A DNA stretch of 64,000 nt from an uncultured Varibaculum sp. (GTDB taxonomy: Bacteria; Actinomycetota; Actinomycetes; Actinomycetales; Actinomycetaceae). The stretch covers positions 17,653-81,652 of the forward strand of contig CAMYFZ010000001.1 in the NCBI GenBank assembly GCA_947255165.1. Direction: 5' to 3'. Below, one piece after another: positions 25,198 through 34,602 of the stretch. The notes beneath the pieces are model-generated. The model saw nothing but the letters and a program-made list of their open reading frames with translations. It made no database searches and was not told where the DNA came from. The position numbers were made by a program, and so were the translations under genes. The stretch's first letter is position 1. Each line of letters begins with the position of its first letter.

Positions 25198-28032
25198 TCA
25201 CTTTAAAATCTTGCTTAAGTACTGCCCGGTGTAGGAGGCTTTCACTTTCGCTACTTGCTCCGGGGTTCCTTGCGCCACCAGAGTTCCCCCGCCGTCTCCG
25301 CCCTCGGGACCTAAATCGATCACCCAGTCGGCGCACTTGATCACATCAAGATTATGCTCGATCACGATCACCGAGTTGCCCTTGTCGACCAGCGACTGCA
25401 ACACCAGCATTAACTTGCGAATATCTTCCAGATGTAGGCCGGTGGTGGGCTCATCCAGTACATAAATGGTGCGCCCATTGGACCTACGCTGCAGCTCACT
25501 GGCAAGTTTCACCCGCTGAGCTTCTCCCCCGGAAAGAGTAGTAGCACTTTGCCCCAGACGCAGATACCCGAGCCCCACTTCTACCAAGGTGTTGAGGTGC
25601 CGGGAAATTTTACCGATGGGAGCGAAAAACTCTGCCGCTTCACTGATCGGCATATCGAGCACATCGGCTACCGATTTGTCACGATATTTGACCTGTAGGG
25701 TTTCCTGGTTATAGCGCGCGCCTCCGCACACTTCGCAAGGTACATATACATCGGGCAGGAAGTTCATCTCGATCTTGAGGGTGCCGTCTCCCTTGCAAGC
25801 TTCACAGCGTCCCCCTTTGACGTTAAATGAGAACCGTCCGGGTCCGTAGCCTCGGAGCTGTGCCTCTTGAGTTTGGGCAAAGAGGGAGCGGACTGCATCC
25901 CAGACCCCGGTATAGGTGGCCGGGTTTGAGCGGGGGTTACGTCCAATCGGACTTTGATCTACGTGCACCACCTTGTCCAGATGCTCCAGTCCCTCGATAG
26001 CTTTATGACGCCCGGGAACCACTCTTTTTCTCTGCAGTTGCGCCGCTAAAGCCTGGTACATCACCTGGTTGATCAGTGTCGATTTACCCGAACCAGAAAC
26101 TCCGGTGACCAGGACCAACTTACCTAAAGGAATCGAAACATTCAGGTTCTGTAGGTTGTTTTCTCGCGCCCCAATAATTTTTAGCTGCCGATCTTTCTCA
26201 ATTTTGCGCCGTTTTTTAGGAACTGCAATCTGCTTTTTACCCGACAAATACTGCCCAGTAAGGGAGCGCTTACAATCAGCGATCCCCGGTACTGGACCGG
26301 AATAAAGGACTTCTCCCCCATTTTCCCCGGCTGCCGGGCCGATATCGACTATCCAGTCACTAGCCCGAATGGTGTCCTCGTCATGTTCGACCACCAGTAA
26401 GGTATTCCCTAAATCGCGCAGCTTCTTTAGCGTCTCGATTAGTTTGTGGTTATCGCGCTGGTGCAACCCAATTGAGGGTTCATCCAGGACATAAAGTACT
26501 CCGACTAGCCCGGATCCTATCTGGGTGGCCAAGCGAATCCGCTGGGCTTCGCCCCCCGATAAGGTGGCAGCTCCCCGCGCTAGAGTTAAATATCCCAAGC
26601 CCACGTCTTGTAGGAACTGCAGGCGCACCTGCACTTCTTTCAAAATCGGTTCGGCGATCTTTTTCGCCGGCCCGGTGAGTTCTACTTGCGCCAGGTATTT
26701 ACCACTGGCGGAAATAGCTAGCTTCGTTAGCTCCGCGATATTTAGGTTCCCGATTTTTACCGCCAGTACTTCCGGTTTTAGACGGTCGCCATGGCAGGTA
26801 GAACAGGGAACTTGGCGCATGTAGCCCTCGTAACGCGCCCTCATTATTTCGGACTCGGTTTCTTCCCGTTTGCGCATGATCCAAGGGATTGCGCCCTCGA
26901 ATCCGGAAGAGTAGGTGCGCATCCGCCCCCAACGATTCCGGAACTTTACTTTCACTCGATAGTCGCGCCCGCGTAAAAGGGCTTTCTTTTGGGAGGCCGA
27001 TAGCTTACGGAAAGGAGTCTCTAGGTCAAAGTCGAGCTCCTCCCCCAGGCCGGCAACCATATTCATCAAATATTTATTTTTGGTGGACCAGGGGCGAATT
27101 GCACCTTCGGAGATAGATAGCTCCGGATTGGGCACCACTAGCTCCGGGTCTACTTCCAGATGGGAACCAAGACCGGAGCAGTCTGGGCAAGCCCCATAGG
27201 GGGCATTGAAGGAAAAAGTACGCGGCTCGATTTCCTCTAGCTGCAGCGGGTGATCATTGGGGCAGGCACGATTTTCAGAAAAACGGCGGGAACGCTCGGG
27301 ATCCGATTCATCTCGGTCCACAAAATCTATTACTACCAGCCCGTCTGCAAGTTTAAGGGCGGTCTCAATCGAGTCGGAGAGCCGGGTACGTACCCCCTCT
27401 TTCATCACTAGGCGATCGACGCGCACAAAAATATCGTGTTTGATTTTGCGTTCCAGCTTGGGGGGCTGGGTAAGGCGCACGGTTTCCCCGTCCACCACTG
27501 CCGCTGAGAACCCCTGGGTAACTAGGTCTGCAAAAAGCTCGGTGTATTCTCCTTTGCGTCCGCGCACCACCGGAGCCAAAATCTGGAATCGGGTTTTTTC
27601 CGGCAGGGTTAGCAGGCGATCCACGATTTGCTGGGCAGTTTGCGCCTGGATTTTTTCCCCACACACCGGGCAGTAAGCCTGCCCGGCGCGGGCATACAGC
27701 AACCGTAAGTAGTCGTAGACCTCGGTAATAGTACCGACGGTAGAACGCGGGTTCCGGGAGGTAGATTTTTGATCTATAGAAACCGCCGGCGACAGCCCGG
27801 CAATAAAATCTACGTCTGGTTTGTCCAGGCGCCCGAGAAACTGGCGGGCATAAGAGGACAGGGACTCTACATAGCGGCGCTGTCCTTCGGCGAAAATGGT
27901 ATCGAAAGCCAGGGAAGACTTCCCCGATCCCGAAAGTCCGGTAAACACCACCATCTGGTCGCGGGGAATCTCGATGGCCACGTTACGCAGGTTGTGTTCC
28001 CGCGCCCCTTTAACTACCAGTTTTTCATCCAC
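25198..28032 (-). CDS. uvrA: excinuclease ABC subunit A
   Basis: Damage-recognition ATPase of nucleotide excision repair. At 944 residues it is full length. It has two ABC ATPase halves: Walker [17 protein letters not shown] near residue 33 and [16 protein letters not shown] near 640, signatures [12 protein letters not shown] and [12 protein letters not shown], and zinc modules with [13 protein letters not shown] and [17 protein letters not shown]. The start is GTG at 28032. A LexA-type box lies 13-26 bp upstream, next to a TAGGAT -10-like hexamer whose predicted start falls on the GTG, so the message may be nearly leaderless. Confidence 0.98.
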   Translation of the reverse strand: MDEKLVVKGAREHNLRNVAIEIPRDQMVVFTGLSGSGKSSLAFDTIFAEGQRRYVESLSSYARQFLGRLDKPDVDFIAGLSPAVSIDQKSTSRNPRSTVGTITEVYDYLRLLYARAGQAYCPVCGEKIQAQTAQQIVDRLLTLPEKTRFQILAPVVRGRKGEYTELFADLVTQGFSAAVVDGETVRLTQPPKLERKIKHDIFVRVDRLVMKEGVRTRLSDSIETALKLADGLVVIDFVDRDESDPERSRRFSENRACPNDHPLQLEEIEPRTFSFNAPYGACPDCSGLGSHLEVDPELVVPNPELSISEGAIRPWSTKNKYLMNMVAGLGEELDFDLETPFRKLSASQKKALLRGRDYRVKVKFRNRWGRMRTYSSGFEGAIPWIMRKREETESEIMRARYEGYMRQVPCSTCHGDRLKPEVLAVKIGNLNIAELTKLAISASGKYLAQVELTGPAKKIAEPILKEVQVRLQFLQDVGLGYLTLARGAATLSGGEAQRIRLATQIGSGLVGVLYVLDEPSIGLHQRDNHKLIETLKKLRDLGNTLLVVEHDEDTIRASDWIVDIGPAAGENGGEVLYSGPVPGIADCKRSLTGQYLSGKKQIAVPKKRRKIEKDRQLKIIGARENNLQNLNVSIPLGKLVLVTGVSGSGKSTLINQVMYQALAAQLQRKRVVPGRHKAIEGLEHLDKVVHVDQSPIGRNPRSNPATYTGVWDAVRSLFAQTQEAQLRGYGPGRFSFNVKGGRCEACKGDGTLKIEMNFLPDVYVPCEVCGGARYNQETLQVKYRDKSVADVLDMPISEAAEFFAPIGKISRHLNTLVEVGLGYLRLGQSATTLSGGEAQRVKLASELQRRSNGRTIYVLDEPTTGLHLEDIRKLMLVLQSLVDKGNSVIVIEHNLDVIKCADWVIDLGPEGGDGGGTLVAQGTPEQVAKVKASYTGQYLSKILK

Positions 28033-28044
28033 ATTCCTATCCTA

Positions 28045-28058
28045 CGAACAAACGTTCT
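28045..28058 (-). promoter_or_regulatory. LexA (SOS) box in front of uvrA
   Basis: CGAAC-AAAC-GTTCT is a GAAC-N4-GTTC palindrome matching the core of the actinobacterial/Bacillus SOS box. It ends 13 bp before the uvrA start and abuts TAGGAT (28044-28039 on the minus strand), so LexA binding would block the promoter. Motif seen directly; regulation inferred from known SOS control of uvrA. Confidence 0.7.
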
Positions 28059-28079
28059 ATTTTGCATTTCTGCAGGCGG

Positions 28080-29426
28080 TTACGCTTCCTTTGACTTGGT
28101 GACGTCCCAGCGGGGATCAGATTTGATCCCCTTTTCTACCAACTTAGGGTCGGCAGACAGTGGGGTACGCGGCTTCGGATAGCGTTTGTCTTGTTTCCAC
28201 CAAGGCATCCAACCCACATATCCGTCTACCGGCGGGGTTGCAGATTTGGGTTCGAAGCCTAGCTGCGTGGGAGTCTCGAGGATAAAGTCGGTCAAGAAAT
28301 ATTTGTCTTTATCATCCGCGTAGAGCTTTACTACTTTTCTAAAGGCTCCCAGTTCGAAGAAGAGGCAGTTTGTCCAGGGATTGCGGTGATGTTTGGTTAT
28401 CTTGTATAGCCAATAGATAAACAGCGCCACATTAGAAATCAGTGCCAGCCAAGCACAAACGATATTCGCCACCGGGTTCATCGTGGCGTAGTTGGTCATT
28501 ATGGAGGGCCTCACTAGCAACTCCGGCAAAATGTTGTTAGCTGCTATCCAGAACATCAAGGTGAAACAGCGGAACCAGATCCATTGCCCTTTTGCCCAAG
28601 TAAAAGCGGGAACCGTACACGCGAGCAGCAATGCCAAGGTGCAGTACCAGGTGTAGTCCGCGAGTGAGTTATATAGGAAGGAATGGTTCCACAGGTCATA
28701 GGCAATAATCCACGGCCAGGCCATATCTGCCCAAATCAGCCCTTGTACTTTCCCTTTCTTTGCCGAAGAAATAAAGATTTTTCCCAGGCCGGTGATGGTA
28801 ATGATGTTTAGTAGCCCGGCGGCGGCCGACAGCAGATTCCAGTATCCGCCGATAGTGCGGAACCCGGTGGCCGGGTCGATCCCTACTCCACTGGCTTTAA
28901 AGGCATCGGCAGCCGCTTGATACCAGGCGACAGAGCCACTGGCAGCGGTGATTCCGCGGGTTTCGGGTAGCCCCTCGATCATCGAGATCGAGCGGGAGGA
29001 ATCAATATCCATCAGGCATTGAAAGTTCGTGGCGCAGGCGCGGTAAGTGTCGGCTTCAAAGTAGATGGTCAGGTCACGAATATTGGCTTCCATAATGTTT
29101 ACTGCCAGGCCGATCCAGAGGGCAACGCCAAACCAGATAGCGTAGCGACGGGCCTTTAAGGGATTGCGTTTACCCCAATGCAGCAGGAAAGCAGTCATGG
29201 TGGCGGTGGCCAGCATGATGATGAATTTTCCGAAAGGGAACCACCCCACCATAGGAACCCCGTGAATGATGACATAGGGAATCAGTAAAACTCCACCGAC
29301 TGTCCAGACGGCGAAGGCGGTCCAAGTCCAGCGGCGATGCATTTCTGCCACTAACATTTGGAGAGCAAAAATTAGAATCCAGAAAAGGTAGACCCAGATT
29401 GGGCCGACTTCCCATAAAAATCCCAT
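28080..29426 (-). CDS. polytopic membrane protein of unknown function, long paralogue (probably DUF5692)
   Basis: 448 residues with about nine or ten hydrophobic segments. It is a divergent paralogue of the plus-strand gene at 30681. Shared landmarks, in order: NIMEANIRD (residues 110-118), GGYWN (193-197), WIIAYDLWN (239-247), [33 protein letters not shown], and a final helix followed by a YKI-x-NP tail. It differs by an insertion of about 55 residues after NIMEANIRD (with CATNFQC) and a hydrophilic C-terminal extension of about 80 residues. Charged and polar residues inside membrane helices (Glu, Arg, Asp, Asn) suggest a transport or intramembrane catalytic role. The DUF5692 label is from memory of these motifs. 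It is transcribed away from its partners at 29631-31643. Confidence 0.65.
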   Translation of the reverse strand: MGFLWEVGPIWVYLFWILIFALQMLVAEMHRRWTWTAFAVWTVGGVLLIPYVIIHGVPMVGWFPFGKFIIMLATATMTAFLLHWGKRNPLKARRYAIWFGVALWIGLAVNIMEANIRDLTIYFEADTYRACATNFQCLMDIDSSRSISMIEGLPETRGITAASGSVAWYQAAADAFKASGVGIDPATGFRTIGGYWNLLSAAAGLLNIITITGLGKIFISSAKKGKVQGLIWADMAWPWIIAYDLWNHSFLYNSLADYTWYCTLALLLACTVPAFTWAKGQWIWFRCFTLMFWIAANNILPELLVRPSIMTNYATMNPVANIVCAWLALISNVALFIYWLYKITKHHRNPWTNCLFFELGAFRKVVKLYADDKDKYFLTDFILETPTQLGFEPKSATPPVDGYVGWMPWWKQDKRYPKPRTPLSADPKLVEKGIKSDPRWDVTKSKEA

Positions 29427-29523
29427 GACTGTTCCTTTTAAACCGAGCGACGCTGCCCGGTCGTTTTGAGCTTACCTATTGTCTTTTAAATTGAGTACTA
29501 TCTGCGAATATGACGCTATTTTT

Positions 29524-29603
29524 CTCTTTAAAAGAGGCCGCTATTCTTAATACAGTAGTGTATTATATGTTAACGCAAGGACGACAACGATGTTGTCTTT
29601 TTT
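29524..29603. promoter_or_regulatory. divergent control region between the two DUF5692-type operons
   Basis: The AT-rich 204 bp spacer (29427-29630) contains three inverted repeats: CTCTTT-A-AAAGAG (29524-29536), ATACA-GTAG-TGTAT (29550-29563), and GACAAC-GAT-GTTGTC (29583-29597). The second overlaps a TATTAT -10-like hexamer (29561-29566). The third is followed at once by TTTTTT, giving a small terminator-like hairpin in the leader of the plus-strand operon. The ribosome site of the plus-strand gene (GGAG) comes next. These look like operators for a repressor plus a possible attenuator; no regulator gene is adjacent. Confidence 0.45.
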
Positions 29604-29630
29604 AAAAGAAATAACCTACGGAGAAGATCA

Positions 29631-30677
29631 ATGTCTGCTAACCACAGTCGAATTGGAAAAATATTGCGCCTCGGCGCTTTCGGGGGCAGCGTCGCCCTCG
29701 GCGGAATGCTGGGCTTCAGTCAGTTTTCGGGGAAAGCCACCGCAGAGGAAAACGAATGGCACTACCCTTCCGATGATTTAATCGACCGTTGCTATTCCAA
29801 TGGTCGCTCCTCAACCTACGCCATTAATATTGACGCTCCCGCCTATGCGGTTTATCGGCACCTAAAACAGCTAGGTTGCGACAAGGCAGGCTCTTATTCT
29901 TCCGAATTCTTGGAACGCACTTTTGCGCGTCTACCTTTCTTCAACTCTTACGAAATTCAAGAACAGTGGCAAGGTGAAGACGCTCTGAAACCCGGAGATA
30001 TCGCCGCCTTTGACTTCACCGGGATGTCTATGGAATGGGCGGATGTAGTACCGGGGAAGTATCTTTCCCAATGGGTTGATACCAAGCATCCACCGCGGGC
30101 TCCCGGATCCTTCGCATTCCGCTACCCAGGGATGAAGCATTACGCGGCCGCCTGGTGTTTTTACCTGATTCCCCTCAAAGGAGAACGCTGTCGATTAATC
30201 AACCATTGGCGTATCGGTTTTGAACCCGATACCAAGTTTGCGGCTGCCATCAACTGGATAAACATTGAACTGATCGGCGGATGCATGGCGCATCTGCAAA
30301 ACCTCTATGTTAAGCGGGTAGCGGAGTTCCGGAAGAAACCGCAATGGCAAGGACGGATTAAGCGGGCAGTACTGGGAGGCAAGCTCTTCGGATATGACAC
30401 TCCCGCGGGACGCTGGGACGGCACCGAACTCTACGAAGAGACCCACAACCAGTGGCTGCGCTATGGCCGCCAAGACCCTGCGGTAAACGAGGTACGCCCT
30501 CCGGTAACCGATAATCCCACTTGGCCTCCTACCTCCTCCGATTCCCCGTGGGCGCAGGATATTGATAGTGAATATTTCACTGATTGGGAAGAACCGGAGT
30601 TTTCCTGGGAGGAGCAAATCCGGCAAAAGAAAGAGAAAACCTATCTTCCTGGCTGGGGCAAAAAGGCGGCGAAATAA
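29631..30677 (+). CDS. SRPBCC (START-like) fold protein with an apparent export signal
   Basis: 348 residues. The N-terminus (residues 6-38) has a basic start followed by LGAFGGSVALGGMLGF and an Ala-rich end (KATAEE), resembling a Sec signal peptide or membrane anchor without twin arginines. Residues 62-228 read like an SRPBCC domain: INIDAPAYAVYRHLKQLG, YSSEFLERTF, QEQWQGEDALKPGD, a WCFYLIPLKGERCRLINHWR strand pair and a C-terminal helix (IELIGGCMAHLQNLYVKRVA). A Pro/Trp/Asp-rich tail of about 115 residues follows, with no family I recognise. SRPBCC proteins bind hydrophobic ligands in a deep pocket. It is 3 bp before the second DUF5692-type gene, so the two are certainly cotranscribed. Fold assignment is by pattern only. 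Confidence 0.6.
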   Translation: MSANHSRIGKILRLGAFGGSVALGGMLGFSQFSGKATAEENEWHYPSDDLIDRCYSNGRSSTYAINIDAPAYAVYRHLKQLGCDKAGSYSSEFLERTFARLPFFNSYEIQEQWQGEDALKPGDIAAFDFTGMSMEWADVVPGKYLSQWVDTKHPPRAPGSFAFRYPGMKHYAAAWCFYLIPLKGERCRLINHWRIGFEPDTKFAAAINWINIELIGGCMAHLQNLYVKRVAEFRKKPQWQGRIKRAVLGGKLFGYDTPAGRWDGTELYEETHNQWLRYGRQDPAVNEVRPPVTDNPTWPPTSSDSPWAQDIDSEYFTDWEEPEFSWEEQIRQKKEKTYLPGWGKKAAK

Positions 30678-30680
30678 CTG

Positions 30681-31643
30681 ATGAAACCAGACTATCCCAC
30701 CCTATTCTTCTTTGAACTTGGCCAGTGGTACGACTATTTGATGCTAGTGGTAGTGATCGCGGGGCTCGCGGTACTGGCCTGGCTAGCGATCCGTTACAAA
30801 TGGGTTGCGATTGCAGTATTCATCGTGATCCCGGTGGCGCTCACTATTTTTTGGTGGCCCTATTCGCGGGCCGGTACTAACTCTGATGGCTGGTTCCCGA
30901 TAGTGAAACAATATTCCGCGCTAATCGGGTCGTTGTCGCTGGTGGCGCTACAATATTTCCCGAAGCTGCGTGATAAGCGCTGGTACCTTTGTATTCCCCC
31001 GTTCATTTTGGCGATAAATATTATCGAGGCCGTGATTCGTGACTTCCAGTGCTACGGCATCCACGGGGTGGATCCCTCGCAAGGGATGGTTACCTGGGGC
31101 GGCCCCTGGAACATCATGAATGGTATTGCCGGAATCCTAAACTTCCTGATGATTTCGGGCTGGATGGGTATTTACGTATCCAAAGGCAAGAACAAACAGA
31201 TTATTTGGGGCGATCTGACTATTGGTTGGATTATTGCCTACGATCTGTGGAATGTAGCCTACGTTTACAACTGTCTAGCTGACCGCGCCTGGTATTCGGG
31301 AGTGGCCTTGCTGGCATCTTGTACCATCCCGGCCTTCCTAGCCTTCGGGAAAGGTGCCTGGATTCAATACCGCGCCTACACCTTGACCTTCTGGTCAGCG
31401 ATAGTGCTAACCTTCCCGCACTTTATGCAAGATTCCATGTTCGCCCACCGCAGCGCTCACAACCCCACTGCGATGTTTTTGCTTTCGGCAGCAGCGCTAG
31501 TGGCCAATGTGGTGGTGTTCGGATACCACATCTATAAGGTGCGTTCCACCGGACGTAATCCCTTTAAACAGGAAGTTTATTGGGACACTCCCTACAATTT
31601 GCAGATTGCTCGCGAAAACGGCGGGAAAATTCAACATAGTTAG
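30681..31643 (+). CDS. polytopic membrane protein of unknown function, short paralogue (probably DUF5692)
   Basis: 320 residues with about nine hydrophobic segments. Landmarks are NIIEAVIRD (113-121), [40 protein letters not shown] (183-191), YNCLADRAWY, LASCTIPAF, KGAWIQYRAYTLTFW, and HNPTAMFLL before a final helix and a YKVRSTGRNP tail. It lacks the insertion and the long tail of its paralogue at 28080 and is probably the basic form of the family. It starts 3 bp after the SRPBCC-like gene and ends in front of a strong terminator. Confidence 0.65.
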   Translation: MKPDYPTLFFFELGQWYDYLMLVVVIAGLAVLAWLAIRYKWVAIAVFIVIPVALTIFWWPYSRAGTNSDGWFPIVKQYSALIGSLSLVALQYFPKLRDKRWYLCIPPFILAINIIEAVIRDFQCYGIHGVDPSQGMVTWGGPWNIMNGIAGILNFLMISGWMGIYVSKGKNKQIIWGDLTIGWIIAYDLWNVAYVYNCLADRAWYSGVALLASCTIPAFLAFGKGAWIQYRAYTLTFWSAIVLTFPHFMQDSMFAHRSAHNPTAMFLLSAAALVANVVVFGYHIYKVRSTGRNPFKQEVYWDTPYNLQIARENGGKIQHS

Positions 31644-31736
31644 CAGCTGTTTGTTGAGGCATTTGCAGCAGAGCCTGCCACCCGATTTTGATCTTTGCTG
31701 AAGATTTCGGGTGGCGGGCTTTTCCTAAAACAGCTG
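31644..31736 (+). terminator. terminator of the SRPBCC-DUF5692 operon, inside a larger inverted repeat
   Basis: GCCTGCCACCCGA (31673-31685) pairs with TCGGGTGGCGGGC (31707-31719), 13 bp with one G-T, followed by TTTT. The stem is itself enclosed by the 9-base arms CAGCTGTTT (31644-31652) and AAACAGCTG (31728-31736). It starts right after the stop codon at 31643. Confidence 0.8.
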
Positions 31737-31894
31737 CGTTTCCAATGCTTAAGGTACCTCGAAAGAGTGGAACTAGATTTTGGGGTTGGCCTGGTAAACC
31801 GAGTAGTTTAGTAAGGTATATAAACGCCAGTTACTGTCCTGCGATATAGAAGAACAGGCGGTAAACAGGAAAAAGATGAAATAGGAGATGGCCG

Positions 31895-34582
31895 ATGAGT
31901 AATCCCCATGATCACCGGGATTTAGCAGATCTGAACTTACCCGCCCCCCAGGTTCCGGGCCGAGTAAGTGTAGACGGCCTCGAAGAACGCTGGGCCGAGG
32001 CTTGGGAAGAACAACAGGTTTATGCTTTCGACCGCGAGGCGCAGCGCGAGCAGGTGTTCTCGATTGATACTCCCCCGCCTACGGCTTCCGGATCGCTGCA
32101 CGTAGGCCACGTGTTCTCCTATACTCACACCGATTGCCTGGCGCGCTACCAGCGGATGCAGGGCAAAGCAGTGTTTTACCCCATGGGCTGGGACGATAAC
32201 GGGCTGCCTACCGAGCGTCGTGCCCAAAACTATTATGGAGTCCGCTGCGACCCTACCCTGCCCTACGACCCGGATTTTGTGCCGCCTCATCACGGAGATT
32301 CCAAATCGGTAAAGGCCCGCGATCAAGTGCCGATTTCCCGTAAGAACTTTATTGAACTGTGCGAAGAGCTGACCAAAGAGGACGAGAAGTCTTTTGAGGC
32401 ACTCTGGCGCCGCCTGGGGCTCAGTGTCGATTGGAAACATCAGTACCAAACCATTTCTAAGGATTCCCAAAAAGTTGCGCAAACTGCGTTTTTGCGGAAC
32501 TTAAAACGCGGCGAAGCCTATCAATCGGCAGCACCCGGTCTATGGGATGTAACTTTCCAAACCGCGGTTGCCCAGGCGGAACTAGAGGCGCGTGACTATC
32601 CCGGTTTTTACCATGCGCTCGCTTTCCATCTACCGGATGGACAGGACGTGATTATTGAAACTACCCGTCCCGAACTGCTGGCAGCCTGCTGCTGCCTGGT
32701 AGCGCACCCGGATGACCAGCGTTACCAGCACCTATTTGGTAAAACCGTAACTAGCCCCGGCTTTAACGTTGAGGTTCCGGTGTTAGCCCACCCGGCGGCG
32801 GAAATGGATAAGGGCGCCGGCATCGCCATGTGCTGTACCTTCGGCGATGTTACCGATGTGGAATGGTGGCGCGACCTAGAACTACCCACCCGGGTGATTC
32901 TGGCTAAAGATGGGCGGATCACTCACGAAGCTACCGATTGGATCACTGATCCGGCAGGTATTGAACTTATGGATGCTATCCGCGGTAAAACCACTTTCAC
33001 CGCGCGGCAAATCGTCGTGGATGCCCTCAAAGAGAGCGGAGAACTGCAGGGAGAACCGCAGAAAACCATGCGGCAAACCAACTTCTTTGAAAAAGGTGAC
33101 CGCCCCCTAGAAATCGTGATGTCCCGGCAATGGTATATCCGCAATGGCGGCAGTGACTACACACTGAGTGGACACCGCGACAACCTCAATAGTGAGCTGC
33201 TAGCCCGTGGTGAAGAACTAAAGTTCCACCCAGATTTCATGAAGGTGCGCTACTCAAACTGGGTACATGGTCTACATAATGACTGGCTGGTTTCCCGCCA
33301 GCGCTTCTTCGGGGTGCCGATCCCGCTTTGGTATCACGTTGACCAGAATGGCGAAGTCGATTACGACCAGGTGATCATGCCCGCGGAAGAAACCTTGCCG
33401 ATTGATCCCACCAGCGATGTTCCTCAAGGTTTTACGGAGGATCAACGAGGTGAACCGGGCGGGTTTGCCGCCGAAGTCGATATTTTAGACACTTGGGCCA
33501 CCTCTTCGCTGACCCCGCAGATTGCGGGCGGTTGGCTGCGAGATAATAATCTCTTTAAACGGGTCTATCCCATGGACGTGCGTCCTCAAGGCCAAGATAT
33601 TATCCGCACCTGGCTGTTTTCTACCATGGTGCGTGCCCATTTGGAGTTCGATGCCCTTCCCTTTAAGAACGCTGCAATTTCCGGCTGGATTCTAGATCCG
33701 GATCGCAAGAAGATGTCGAAATCTAAAGGCAATGTCGTTACTCCCATGGGGCTGCTAGAAAAACACGGCTCAGATTCGGTGCGTTACTGGGCAGCTGCGG
33801 CTCGCCTAGGTACCGATACTGCTTTTGAAGAAGCACAAATGAAGATCGGGCGACGCCTGGCAATGAAACTGCTCAATGCCTCTAAGTTTGCTTTGTCGAT
33901 GACCGAGGATGCCGGTTTGTGTTTAGACCCCGCAAAGGTAACTACTCCCTTAGATAAAGCGGTAATCGCCCGGCTAAATGAGGTCATTACCACCGCTACC
34001 AGCGCGTTTGAAAACTATGACCATACCCGGGCGCTAGAGCAAACCGAGTCTTTCTTCTGGGATTTTTGTGATAACTACCTGGAGCTGGTTAAAGATCGCG
34101 CCCATAACTTCGCCGGGAGCTGGGACAGCGGCGTGCAGGATTCTGCCCGCACCGCCCTCGCCCTCGTGGTTGATAACGTGACCCGGCTGCTGGCTCCCTT
34201 CCTGCCCTACGCGGCAGAGGAAGTTTGGTCCTGGTACCGCACCGGCAGCGTTCATACTGCTCCTTGGCCGCAGGTAACCGCTGCTTTGCAGGCAGCAGCG
34301 GGAGATGCAGACTTGTTGAAACTAGCGGGCGACACGCTGAGCGTCCTGCGCAAGGTAAAGTCCGAAGCGAAGGTAGGCCAGCGTACTCCGTTCGAGCAGG
34401 TAACTATTATTTACTCCGATGAGTGGTCAGCAGAGAACCTGCCGGCAGTGCGCGCCGATTTAGATGCGGCTGCTTCACTAACTGGAACGGTAACCGTCCA
34501 GGTTAATAAAGATGCCGAGGCGCAGGTCATTACTCAGGATGCGATTTTAGGCACCCCTCCGCCAAAGAAACCGCGCAAGTAA
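31895..34582 (+). CDS. valS: valyl-tRNA synthetase, type 2 subfamily
   Basis: Class I synthetase charging tRNA-Val, 895 residues. The HIGH-type motif is in PPPTASGSLHVGHVFSYTH, followed by GWDDNGLPTERRAQNYYGVR, a wording typical of the archaeal-like type 2 ValS found in some actinobacteria. The editing domain has ETTRPELLAACCCLVAHP. The KMSKS motif is KKMSKSKGNV near residue 610, and the anticodon-binding helices follow. The ATG at 31895 has AGGAG 8 bases upstream. A TATATAA hexamer at 31817-31823 may be its -10 box. I looked for a T-box leader in the 170 bp upstream and found none. Confidence 0.96.
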   Translation: MSNPHDHRDLADLNLPAPQVPGRVSVDGLEERWAEAWEEQQVYAFDREAQREQVFSIDTPPPTASGSLHVGHVFSYTHTDCLARYQRMQGKAVFYPMGWDDNGLPTERRAQNYYGVRCDPTLPYDPDFVPPHHGDSKSVKARDQVPISRKNFIELCEELTKEDEKSFEALWRRLGLSVDWKHQYQTISKDSQKVAQTAFLRNLKRGEAYQSAAPGLWDVTFQTAVAQAELEARDYPGFYHALAFHLPDGQDVIIETTRPELLAACCCLVAHPDDQRYQHLFGKTVTSPGFNVEVPVLAHPAAEMDKGAGIAMCCTFGDVTDVEWWRDLELPTRVILAKDGRITHEATDWITDPAGIELMDAIRGKTTFTARQIVVDALKESGELQGEPQKTMRQTNFFEKGDRPLEIVMSRQWYIRNGGSDYTLSGHRDNLNSELLARGEELKFHPDFMKVRYSNWVHGLHNDWLVSRQRFFGVPIPLWYHVDQNGEVDYDQVIMPAEETLPIDPTSDVPQGFTEDQRGEPGGFAAEVDILDTWATSSLTPQIAGGWLRDNNLFKRVYPMDVRPQGQDIIRTWLFSTMVRAHLEFDALPFKNAAISGWILDPDRKKMSKSKGNVVTPMGLLEKHGSDSVRYWAAAARLGTDTAFEEAQMKIGRRLAMKLLNASKFALSMTEDAGLCLDPAKVTTPLDKAVIARLNEVITTATSAFENYDHTRALEQTESFFWDFCDNYLELVKDRAHNFAGSWDSGVQDSARTALALVVDNVTRLLAPFLPYAAEEVWSWYRTGSVHTAPWPQVTAALQAAAGDADLLKLAGDTLSVLRKVKSEAKVGQRTPFEQVTIIYSDEWSAENLPAVRADLDAAASLTGTVTVQVNKDAEAQVITQDAILGTPPPKKPRK

Positions 34583-34602
34583 CTGTAAGGTAGGCTAAAA
34601 GC

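Noticed and set aside
29590..29781. 63-codon plus-strand frame starting in the leader of the SRPBCC-like gene
   Set aside because: It overlaps the real gene in another frame, has no ribosome site and no recognisable content.
28080..31643. Island as a mobile element or defence system
   Set aside because: No transposase, integrase, tRNA, direct repeat, nuclease or toxin-antitoxin motif is present, and base composition looks like the neighbours. It is reported as an accessory metabolic/transport unit instead.
31737..31894. T-box riboswitch in front of valS
   Set aside because: No T-box consensus (AGGGTGGNACCGCG) or specifier stem is visible. The region holds only a TATATAA promoter-like element and the ribosome site.
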